Assembly (NCBI GenBank): GCA_005887895.1
Contig: VBPC01000276.1
Coordinates: forward strand, 1-41,250
From: Candidatus Rokuibacteriota bacterium
Lineage (GTDB): Bacteria > Methylomirabilota > Methylomirabilia > Rokubacteriales > CSP1-6
Reading direction: 5' to 3'
DNA: 41,250 bases
This document shows, one piece after another, positions 9,135 to 17,930 of the stretch (its first letter is position 1; each line of letters begins with the position of its first letter). Below the pieces are notes generated by a model. The model did not search any database. It saw only the letters and a list, made by a program, of their open reading frames with translations, and was not told the origin of the DNA. A program made the position numbers and the translations under genes.

Positions 9135-11210
9135 GTGAGCGACGCATCCCTGGCCTTCTGCTTCGGCGTTCACAACCATCAGCCGATCGGAAATTTCGAC
9201 GGAGTCCTCCGCGAGACGACCGAGCATGCCTACCATCCGTTCTTCGCGCGCCTGAAGGCGCGGCCGGAGATCCGGATGACCGTGCACTGCACGGGCAGCC
9301 TCCTGGACTGGCTGCGGGCCCACGCCCGCCCGACCTTCGATCTGCTCGGGGAAATCGTCGCCAGCGGCCGGGTCGAGCTCCTCACCGGCGGCTTCTACGA
9401 GCCGATCCTAGCGATCCTGCCCGATGCCGACAAGCGCGGGCAGATCGAGCGCCTGAGCGAGTTCCTCAAGGCCGAGTTCGGCGTACGGCCGCGCGGCATG
9501 TGGCTCGCCGAGCGCGTGTGGGAGCCGCACCTGCCGCGCGCGCTCCGCGAGGCGGGCGTCGAGTACGTCCTCGTCGACGATCGCCACTTCGCGCTGGCCG
9601 GCTTCGAGCCCGACGACCTCGGCGGGTACTACCTCACCGAGGACCAGGGCGAGACGCTCGGCGTGTTCCCCATCAACCAGCGCCTGCGCCACCTCATCCC
9701 GTTCGCCGACGTCGACAAGTCGATCGAGTACCTCGGCGAGCGGCGCGGCCGGTTGCCAGCGGTGACGGTGGTCGACGACGGCGAGAAGTTCGGCGGCTGG
9801 CCGGGCACGCACCGCCTGGTGTACGAGGAGGGCTGGCTCGACCGGTTCTTCGACCGCGTGCTGGCCACGTCGTGGCTGCGGCCGTCGACGTTCGCCGACG
9901 TGGTCGATGCCGCCCGGCCGGCCGGCCGCATCTACCTGCCGACGGCATCCTACCAGGAGATGGGAGAGTGGTCGCTGCCGGAGGACGCCGGGCGGGCGCT
10001 GGAGGAGGCGAAGCGCGACCTCGGACCGCTCGAGGGCGGCGCCCGGCTCGCCGGGCTCCTGCGCGGCGGGTTCTGGCGGAACTTCCTGGTGAAGTATCCC
10101 GAGGTCGCCGAGTTCTACTGGAAGATGCAGCGGCTCTCGCGCGCGATCGAGCGCGCCCGCCGCCAGCGTCCCGACGACCGTCGGTTGATCGAGGCGCGCG
10201 AGGCCCTCTGGCGCGGCCAGGCCAACGACGCGTACTGGCACGGCGTGTTCGGCGGCTGCTATCTGCCGCACCTGCGCCGGGCGGTGAAGAGCGCCCTGCT
10301 GGAAGCCGAGGTCGGGCTGGCGGCGGCCGTTGGCGAGTCGCTGGCCTTGATGGATGGCGACGTCAACGGCGACGGCCGGCGGGAGATCGTCGTGCGGACG
10401 CGTGCCCTCTCGGTGACCGTCAACCCGGAGTGCGGCGGCACCCTGACGGAGATCGGCGCGCTCGGGCGGCGCCACGACCTGGCCGACGTCCTCGGGCGCC
10501 GTCCGGAGGCGTACCACGCGCGCATCGGCGGCGGCCAAGCCGACGGCGGTGGTACGCGCTCGATCCACGACGCCCCGCCCGAGAAGGAGCCGGGCCTCGC
10601 GCGGCTGCTCACCTACGATCGTTTCCGTCGCGCCTCGCTGCTGGACGGGCTCTTCGAGGCCGGCGGCGAGCTCGACGCGGCCGAGCCGTGGCCGGCCAGC
10701 CGCCTGGCGCTCGGCGAGGCGGTCCTGGAAGCCGGCGTCGAGGAGCGTGACGGCGGCGTCGAGATCGCGCTGCGCCATCGCGCGGACGGCGAGCCGGGTC
10801 TCGATCTGGTCAAGCGCCTCGTCATCCGCGACGCGTCGGTCAGCGCGCGCTACCGGCTCGCCGCGCCGTCGGGTGCGCTGGCCGGACGGTGGGCGGTGCA
10901 ATGGAATCTCGCCCTCAGTGCCGGCGACGCGCCCGGGCGATACCTGACCGTCCCCGGCCATCCCTCGCTCGGCAGCGCCGGCCGGCTGGCGACGGCGACC
11001 GAGGTGACGCTCGTCGACGAGTGGCTCGGGCTCGAGGCGCGGCTGGCGTGGCAGCCTACCGCCGAGCTCGCCTGGGCGCCGGTGGAAACCGTGTCGGTCT
11101 CGGAGGCGGGATTCGAGCGCCTGTACCAGGGGCTGGCGCTCTTGCTCACCTGGCCGCTGGCCGGCCCCGCCGCGGAGCTGGCGGTGACGCTCACGGTGAT
11201 GGAACGGTGA
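9135..11210 (+). CDS. Glycoside hydrolase family 57 protein (alpha-amylase / 4-alpha-glucanotransferase type)
   Basis: The 691-residue protein matches the Thermococcus-type 4-alpha-glucanotransferases and amylases: a GH57 catalytic barrel followed by DUF1925- and DUF1926-like domains. The N-terminal motif FGVHNHQPIGNFD, the nucleophile region GMWLAERVWEP (Glu126) and VVDDGEKFGGWPG with Asp214/Asp215, one of which is the acid/base, are all present. It therefore probably cleaves or rearranges alpha-1,4-glucan such as glycogen or maltodextrin; hydrolase and transferase activity cannot be told apart here. There is no signal peptide, so it acts in the cytoplasm. GTG at 9135 begins three bases after the rapZ stop. 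The stop overlaps the isomerase gene by four bases, linking glucan turnover to hexose-phosphate interconversion. Confidence 0.9.
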   Translation: MSDASLAFCFGVHNHQPIGNFDGVLRETTEHAYHPFFARLKARPEIRMTVHCTGSLLDWLRAHARPTFDLLGEIVASGRVELLTGGFYEPILAILPDADKRGQIERLSEFLKAEFGVRPRGMWLAERVWEPHLPRALREAGVEYVLVDDRHFALAGFEPDDLGGYYLTEDQGETLGVFPINQRLRHLIPFADVDKSIEYLGERRGRLPAVTVVDDGEKFGGWPGTHRLVYEEGWLDRFFDRVLATSWLRPSTFADVVDAARPAGRIYLPTASYQEMGEWSLPEDAGRALEEAKRDLGPLEGGARLAGLLRGGFWRNFLVKYPEVAEFYWKMQRLSRAIERARRQRPDDRRLIEAREALWRGQANDAYWHGVFGGCYLPHLRRAVKSALLEAEVGLAAAVGESLALMDGDVNGDGRREIVVRTRALSVTVNPECGGTLTEIGALGRRHDLADVLGRRPEAYHARIGGGQADGGGTRSIHDAPPEKEPGLARLLTYDRFRRASLLDGLFEAGGELDAAEPWPASRLALGEAVLEAGVEERDGGVEIALRHRADGEPGLDLVKRLVIRDASVSARYRLAAPSGALAGRWAVQWNLALSAGDAPGRYLTVPGHPSLGSAGRLATATEVTLVDEWLGLEARLAWQPTAELAWAPVETVSVSEAGFERLYQGLALLLTWPLAGPAAELAVTLTVMER

Positions 11211-12280
11211 AGCTCGACGATCAGCGTGCGCTCGAGGCCCTGGACCGCCACGCCACGCACCGCGTGCTCGCCGAGTTCCCCAGCCAGTGTCGCCGCGCGC
11301 TCGACCTCGCCAGCACGCCGCCGGCGCCGGCCACGCGCCCACGCCTCGTCATCGTGGCCGGCATGGGCGGCTCGGCGTCGGGCGGCGACATGCTGGCCGC
11401 CTGCGCGGCCGAGACCCTCGACGTGCTCATCCTCGTGCATCGCGGCTACGGCCTGCCGGCCGCCGCCCGCCACGACACGCTCGTCCTGGCGGTCTCGTAC
11501 TCGGGCGACACGGCCGAGGTGCTGTCGGCGACCGAGGTCGCGCTGGCCCGCGGGGTGCCGGTCGTGGCGATCACCGCCGGCGGCGCGCTGGGCGCGCTGG
11601 CCGACAGGCGAGGCCTGCCGCGGGTCGCCGTGCCCGCCGGGCTCATGCCGCGCATGGCGCTGGGCTATCTCGTCTTTCCGGCGCTCTCGATCCTGGCCGC
11701 CTGCGGGGCGCCGGTGGTGACCTCCGCCGACGTCGACGAGGCGCTCGACGTGCTCGCCGCGCAGGCGAAGGACCTCGGGCTCGATCGGCCCAGCCCCCAG
11801 AACGAGGCCAAGCGTCTCGCCCTGGCGATCGGCGAGCGCCTGCCGGCCGTCTACGGCGGCCCGCTGACCGGGGCCGTCGCCTACCGCTGGAAGACCGATC
11901 TCGAGGAGAACGCCAAGACGCTGGCCGTCGCCGGCGCGCTGCCCGAGATGAATCACAACGAGATCGAGGCGTGGCGCGGCGACGAGGCGCGCGACCGCCA
12001 CGTCGTCCTGCTGCGCGAGGAGGGCGAGGCCCCCGAGATCGCCGGCCGCTTCGCCCTGCTGCGCGAGATGCTGCAGGCTGCCGCGGTCGGCGTCGACGAG
12101 ACGTGGGCGCGCGGCCGGGGGCGGTTGGCCCGGCTGCTCTCGCTCGTCTACGCCGGGCAGTGGACGAGCTACTACGTGGCGATGCTGCGGGGGATCGACC
12201 CGTGGCCGGTGCCGATCCTCGACGAGCTGAAGCGCCGCCTGGCCGCCGGCCGGACCGACGGAGCGCGGCGGTCGCCTTGA
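11207..12280 (+). CDS. Bifunctional phosphoglucose/phosphomannose isomerase
   Basis: The 357-residue SIS-family isomerase interconverts glucose 6-phosphate or mannose 6-phosphate and fructose 6-phosphate. The first SIS domain shows VIVAGMGGSASGGDML and LAVSYSGDTAEVLSA. The second carries LPAVYGG, AYRWKTDLEENAKT and LPEMNHNEIEAW, the signature of the PGI/PMI C-terminal domain first described in crenarchaea. Length agrees with that family (about 300-360) and is far below classical Pgi (about 550). The GTG start at 11207 overlaps the GH57 stop (GTGA). GDP-mannose or glycogen metabolism are both plausible roles. Confidence 0.88.
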   Translation: MKLDDQRALEALDRHATHRVLAEFPSQCRRALDLASTPPAPATRPRLVIVAGMGGSASGGDMLAACAAETLDVLILVHRGYGLPAAARHDTLVLAVSYSGDTAEVLSATEVALARGVPVVAITAGGALGALADRRGLPRVAVPAGLMPRMALGYLVFPALSILAACGAPVVTSADVDEALDVLAAQAKDLGLDRPSPQNEAKRLALAIGERLPAVYGGPLTGAVAYRWKTDLEENAKTLAVAGALPEMNHNEIEAWRGDEARDRHVVLLREEGEAPEIAGRFALLREMLQAAAVGVDETWARGRGRLARLLSLVYAGQWTSYYVAMLRGIDPWPVPILDELKRRLAAGRTDGARRSP

Positions 12281-12306
12281 GAGCGCGCGCGGCGTCGTGC
12301 TAGAGT
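12277..12306 (+). promoter_or_regulatory. Predicted sigma-70-type promoter of metK
   Basis: TTGAGA (12277-12282), an 18-base spacer and TAGAGT (12301-12306), the latter preceded by TGC as an extended -10. It lies just after the isomerase stop and predicts a leader of about 27 bases. GGTGGAGG (12325-12332) is a strong ribosome binding site seven bases before the ATG. Confidence 0.5.
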
Positions 12307-12339
12307 GACGCGATTTCAATCGCCGGTGGAGGCTCATTG

Positions 12340-13491
12340 ATGGCGCGGGACGAGCACCTGTTCACGTCGGAGTCGGTGACCGAGGGCCACCCCGACAAGA
12401 TCGCCGACCAGATCTCCGACTCTGTTCTCGACGCGATCCTCGCGCAGGACCCGATGGGCCGCGTCGCCTGCGAGACGCTCCTGACCACCGGCCTCGTCGT
12501 CGTCGCCGGCGAGATCACGACGTCCTGTTACGTCGACATCCCGCGGGTCGCCCGCGAGACGATCAAGCAGGTCGGCTACACGCGCGCGAAGTTCGGCTTC
12601 GACTTCGAGACGTGCGGCGTCATCGCGGCCATCGACGAGCAGTCCTCCGACATCGCGATGGGGGTGGACAAGCTCGGCGCCGGCGACCAGGGCCTGATGT
12701 TCGGCTACGCGTGCACCGAGACCGCCGAGCTGATGCCGCTGCCGATCATCCTGGCCCACAAGCTCGCCCAGCGCCTCAGCGAGCGCCGCAAGGCCGGCGC
12801 GATCGACTATCTCCGGCCGGACGGCAAGTCCCAGGTCACCGTGAAGTACGTCGACGGCAAGCCGCGCGCGGTGGAGACGGTGGTCGTCTCCACGCAGCAC
12901 GGGCCCGAGGCGGGCGCCTCGCGCATCCGCGAGGACATCATCGAGCAGGTGATCAAGCCGACGATCCCGGCCGAGCTCATCGATCTCGACAAGTGCGTCA
13001 TCCACGTGAATCCCACTGGGCGCTTCGTGACCGGCGGCCCGATGGGCGACACCGGCCTCACCGGCCGCAAGATCATCGTGGACACCTACGGCGGCTCCTG
13101 CCCGCACGGCGGCGGCGCCTTCTCCGGCAAGGACCCGACGAAGGTCGATCGCTCGGCCTGCTACATGGCCCGCCACGTCGCCAAGAACATCGTGGCGGCC
13201 GGCCTCGCCGAGCGCGCCCAGCTGCAGGTCGCGTACGCCATCGGCGTGGCCGAGCCGGTGTCGATCATGGTGGAGACGTTCGGGACGGGCGAGGTGCCCA
13301 ACGCCGAGCTCGAGCGGCTCGTGCGCCGTCACTTCGATTTCACGCCGGCGGGCATCATCAAGTACCTCGACCTGCGCCGGCCGATCTACAAGAAGACCGC
13401 GGCCTATGGCCACTTCGGTCGCCCCGATCCCGATTTCACGTGGGAGCGGACGGACCGCGTGAAGGATCTCCGCGACGACGCCAAACTTTGA
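12340..13491 (+). CDS. metK: S-adenosylmethionine synthetase
   Basis: MetK makes S-adenosylmethionine from methionine and ATP. The 383-residue protein has the diagnostic motifs [50 protein letters not shown] and [17 protein letters not shown] prefer the ATG at 12340 over the adjacent TTG at 12337 because of spacing to the GGAGG. It has its own predicted promoter and ends one base before a perfect 13-bp inverted repeat. ahcY, which recycles the product of SAM-dependent methylation, follows. Confidence 0.98.
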   Translation: MARDEHLFTSESVTEGHPDKIADQISDSVLDAILAQDPMGRVACETLLTTGLVVVAGEITTSCYVDIPRVARETIKQVGYTRAKFGFDFETCGVIAAIDEQSSDIAMGVDKLGAGDQGLMFGYACTETAELMPLPIILAHKLAQRLSERRKAGAIDYLRPDGKSQVTVKYVDGKPRAVETVVVSTQHGPEAGASRIREDIIEQVIKPTIPAELIDLDKCVIHVNPTGRFVTGGPMGDTGLTGRKIIVDTYGGSCPHGGGAFSGKDPTKVDRSACYMARHVAKNIVAAGLAERAQLQVAYAIGVAEPVSIMVETFGTGEVPNAELERLVRRHFDFTPAGIIKYLDLRRPIYKKTAAYGHFGRPDPDFTWERTDRVKDLRDDAKL

Positions 13492-13520
13492 CCGGAAGGG
13501 GGACGGCGTCCCCCTTCCGG
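13492..13520 (+). terminator. Perfect 13-bp hairpin after metK
   Basis: CCGGAAGGGGGAC (13492-13504), loop GGC, GTCCCCCTTCCGG (13508-13520). The structure begins on the base after the metK stop. No T-run follows, so it would act as a non-canonical terminator, an RNA 3'-end stabiliser, or both. Confidence 0.55.
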
Positions 13521-13557
13521 CGGTCGTCGCGCGCCGTGCGGCCGCTCCTCCCTGCCT

Positions 13558-13597
13558 CCCCCTGCGGGCAGGGATTGCGCCGGCAAGACCGGCGCCC
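13558..13597 (+). repeat. Two further inverted repeats in the metK-ahcY spacer
   Basis: CCCTGC/GCAGGG (13560-13573) is followed at once by GCGCCGG-CAAGA-CCGGCGC (13577-13595). With the metK terminator hairpin, the 161-base spacer holds three consecutive stem-loops. I see no match to the SAH riboswitch core, and no convincing promoter. Confidence 0.45.
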
Positions 13598-13610
13598 GGG
13601 ATGCGGATGA

Positions 13611-14918
<1,308 letters not shown>

Positions 14919-14986
14919 TTGAAGCCGTGACGGCCCTCGTTGACCCCACGGCCTCCTAGCCGCGGGTGAATGCGGTTTCACGCCGG

Positions 14987-17701
14987 ATGAGACGCCCGCA
15001 GCCGATCGTCCTGCTCCTCGTCGTCTTCCTGGCGCTCGCCGCTGTCGTCCAGGTCGTGCCGTTCTACACCGACCTCCTGTGGTTCGAGGAGGTGGGCTAC
15101 ACCGGCGTCTTCTGGACCACGCTGTCCCTGCAGGGCGCCCTCTTCACCGCCGTCGCGCTGGGCGTCCTCGTCTTCCTGTGGGCCAACCTCACCTTCGCCG
15201 CCCGCACGGCGGCGCCCGACGTGCTGTGGGAGCTGGAAGACCAGCTCGGCCTGCCGGGACGCGTCGTGATCGAGCCGCTCATCCGACGGTTCCTGCCGAT
15301 CGTGCTGACGGTCATCGCGGTCGCCTCGGGGCTGCGGGCCAGCGTCCACTGGGAGACCGTGCTGACGTTCGTCAACGCCCAGCCGTTCTCGAGTGGCGAT
15401 CCGGTCTTCGGCCGCGAGCTCGGTTTTTTCGTGTTCACGCTGCCGCTGTGGCGGCTCGCCCACGGCTGGGCGCTGGGCCTGGTGGCCGCCACCATGCTCC
15501 TGACGCTGCTCCTCTACATCCTGCAGCGCAGCCTCGTGCTCACCACCCGCGGCCCGCGGCTGGCCGCCGGCGCCCGCACGCACCTGCTGCTCCTCGGCAC
15601 GCTGCTGCTCGCGCTCAAGGCGGTCGGCTTCTGGCTCGACCGGTTCGAGATCGTGTTCTCGCCGCGCGGCGTGGTGTTCGGGGCGTCCTACACCGACGTC
15701 AACGCGACGTTGCCGGTGCTGGGGGCGCTGACGCTGCTGGCGGCGCTGGCCGCCGGCTCCTGCGTGCTGCAGATCGCGCGGCCGGGACTCCGCCTGGTCG
15801 GCGGCGGGCTGGGCCTGCTGGCGGTGGTGTGGGTGCTGGGCCTCGGCGTGTACCCCGCGCTGCTGCAGCGCTTCCGGGTGGCGCCCAACGAGCTGGCCGC
15901 CGAGCGGCCGTTCATCGAGCACAACATCCGCATGACGCGGCAGGCCTACGGTCTCGACCGCATCCAGGAGAAGGAGTTCCCGGCCGACGAGAACCTCGAC
16001 GCGCGGGCGCTCGCCCGCAACGAGGTCACGATCAAGAACATCCGCCTGTGGGACTACCGGCCGCTCCTGCGCACCTTCGGCCAGCTACAGGAGATCCGCA
16101 CGTACTACAAGTTCGTCGACGTCGACAACGACCGCTACCACATCAAGGGCGAGTACCGGCAGCTCATGCTGTCGCCGCGCGAGCTGTCCTACCAGCACCT
16201 GCAGGGCGGCCGGAACTGGATCAACGAGCACCTGACCTACACGCACGGGTACGGCGTGGTGGTGGGCCCGGTCAACCGGATCACGGCTGAGGGACTGCCC
16301 GAGTTCTTCGTCAAGGACATCCCGCCCCGATCGAGCGACGGCTTCCCGGACATCAGCCGGCCGGAGATCTACTACGGCGAGATCGCCAACGAGTACGTGC
16401 TGGTGCGCACGCGCTCGCAGGAGCTCGATTACCCGCGCGGGGATCAGAACGTCTACACGCGCTACCAGGGCCGCGGCGGCATTCCGATCACGTCCTGGCT
16501 GCGGCGGCTGGCCTTCGCCGCCCGCTTCGGCGAGCCGAAGATCATCCTGTCCGACGACCTCAGCCCCGAGAGCCGCATCCTCATGTATCGCACGGTGGTG
16601 CCCCGCATCCAGCGCATCGCCCCGTTCTTTTCGTTCGACCGCGATCCCTACCTGGTCGTCACCGACGACGGCCGGCTGATGTGGATGCTGGACGGCTATA
16701 CCACCACCGATCGCTACCCGTACTCCGATCCCGTGCGCGGCATGGGCAACTACATCCGCAACTCGGTGAAGGTGACCGTCGACGCCTACCACGGGACCGT
16801 CACCTTCTATCTGGCCGATCCGAGTGACCCGCTCGTGCAGACGTACGCTCGCGCGTTCCCCGGCCTGCTCCAGCCGCTGGCGAGCATGCCGGCCGACCTG
16901 CAGCGCCACGTCCGCTATCCCGAGGACTTCTTCGCGATCCAGGCGCGGAAGTACGCGACCTACCACATGCTCGATCCCCAGGTGTTCTACAACCGCGAAG
17001 ATCTCTGGGCGGTGCCGCGGCGCACGGTCGAGGGGCGCGACCGGGAGATGGAGCCGTACTACACGATCATGCGGCTGCCCGAGGAGACGAGCGAGGAGTT
17101 CATCCTGCTGACGCTGTTCAATCCGAGCCGGCGAGACAACATGATCGCCTGGCTGGCCGCCCGCTCGGATCCCGGCCGCTACGGGCGCCTGGTCGTCTAC
17201 AATTTCCCCAAGCAGAAGCTCGTGTACGGGCCGCGCCAGATCGACGCCCGCATCGACCAGGACCCGGTCATCTCCCAGCAACTGTCGCTCTGGAATCAGC
17301 GCGGCTCCACGGTTATCCGCGGCTCGCTGCTGGCCATCCCGCTCGAGAAGTCGCTGATCTACGTGCAACCACTGTACCTGGCGGCCTCGGAGCAGGGGGC
17401 GCTGCCGGAGCTGCGCCGGGTGATCGTCGCCCACGGCAACCAGATCGCCATGGAGCCGACCCTCGAGGCCTCGCTCTCCCGCATCTTCGGCGGACGGCTC
17501 GCCCCGGCGTCGACTCCGGCCGCCACCTCCGGCGCACCCGGCACAACGCCGCCGCCCGGCGAACGTGTGACCGCCCAGCGGGCGTGGGAAGCGTGGCAGC
17601 GATCGCAGGAGGCCCTGCGCCGCGGCGACTGGGCGACGTATGGCGCCGAGCAGAGGCGCCTGGAAGAGGCCCTGCGCGCCCTCACCGAATCACGGCGCTG
17701 A
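14987..17701 (+). CDS. UPF0182 family membrane protein
   Basis: This is a large (904-residue) membrane protein of the UPF0182 family, whose function is not established. The N-terminal 320 residues contain about seven hydrophobic helices, starting with PIVLLLVVFLALAAVVQVVPFY. The long C-terminal part is soluble and probably extracytoplasmic, with family motifs FIEHNIRMTRQAYGL, VTIKNIRLWDYRPLL, SRPEIYYGE, LMWMLDGYTTTDRYPYS, NYIRNSVKVTVDAYHGTV and YVQPLYLAA. The tail (about 840-904) is Pro/Thr- and Arg/Glu-rich. ATG at 14987 was chosen; GTG at 14966 in the same frame is an alternative, and neither has a clear ribosome binding site. A small membrane protein gene starts 14 bases downstream. Confidence 0.88.
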   Translation: MRRPQPIVLLLVVFLALAAVVQVVPFYTDLLWFEEVGYTGVFWTTLSLQGALFTAVALGVLVFLWANLTFAARTAAPDVLWELEDQLGLPGRVVIEPLIRRFLPIVLTVIAVASGLRASVHWETVLTFVNAQPFSSGDPVFGRELGFFVFTLPLWRLAHGWALGLVAATMLLTLLLYILQRSLVLTTRGPRLAAGARTHLLLLGTLLLALKAVGFWLDRFEIVFSPRGVVFGASYTDVNATLPVLGALTLLAALAAGSCVLQIARPGLRLVGGGLGLLAVVWVLGLGVYPALLQRFRVAPNELAAERPFIEHNIRMTRQAYGLDRIQEKEFPADENLDARALARNEVTIKNIRLWDYRPLLRTFGQLQEIRTYYKFVDVDNDRYHIKGEYRQLMLSPRELSYQHLQGGRNWINEHLTYTHGYGVVVGPVNRITAEGLPEFFVKDIPPRSSDGFPDISRPEIYYGEIANEYVLVRTRSQELDYPRGDQNVYTRYQGRGGIPITSWLRRLAFAARFGEPKIILSDDLSPESRILMYRTVVPRIQRIAPFFSFDRDPYLVVTDDGRLMWMLDGYTTTDRYPYSDPVRGMGNYIRNSVKVTVDAYHGTVTFYLADPSDPLVQTYARAFPGLLQPLASMPADLQRHVRYPEDFFAIQARKYATYHMLDPQVFYNREDLWAVPRRTVEGRDREMEPYYTIMRLPEETSEEFILLTLFNPSRRDNMIAWLAARSDPGRYGRLVVYNFPKQKLVYGPRQIDARIDQDPVISQQLSLWNQRGSTVIRGSLLAIPLEKSLIYVQPLYLAASEQGALPELRRVIVAHGNQIAMEPTLEASLSRIFGGRLAPASTPAATSGAPGTTPPPGERVTAQRAWEAWQRSQEALRRGDWATYGAEQRRLEEALRALTESRR

Positions 17702-17714
17702 GCCGGGCGCCGGC

Positions 17715-17930
17715 GTGGACGGGCTGACCCTCTTCGGCGTCTTCGCCGTCACCGCGATGCTCGTCTGCTACGCCCTCGAGGAGCGCGCCCGCGCCTTCGT
17801 GCTGGCCTTCGCGGCCGCCTGCGTGCTCGCCTCCGCCTACGGCTTCCTGCAGGGCGCCTGGCCGTTCGGCATCGTCGAGGCCGTATGGACGATCGTGGCG
17901 TTGCGACGCTGGCGTCACCGCGGCAAGTGA
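17715..17930 (+). CDS. Small two-helix membrane protein, unknown function
   Basis: This 71-residue product starts at GTG 17715, 14 bases after the UPF0182 gene. It has two hydrophobic stretches (about residues 4-22 and 28-62, the latter interrupted by GFLQGAWPFG) and a basic end RRWRHRGK. I recall similar short proteins in other bacteria but know no function. Its last 16 bases overlap the end of the convergent lptFG reading frame, and the 84-bp repeats begin on the base after its stop codon. Confidence 0.65.
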   Translation: MDGLTLFGVFAVTAMLVCYALEERARAFVLAFAAACVLASAYGFLQGAWPFGIVEAVWTIVALRRWRHRGK

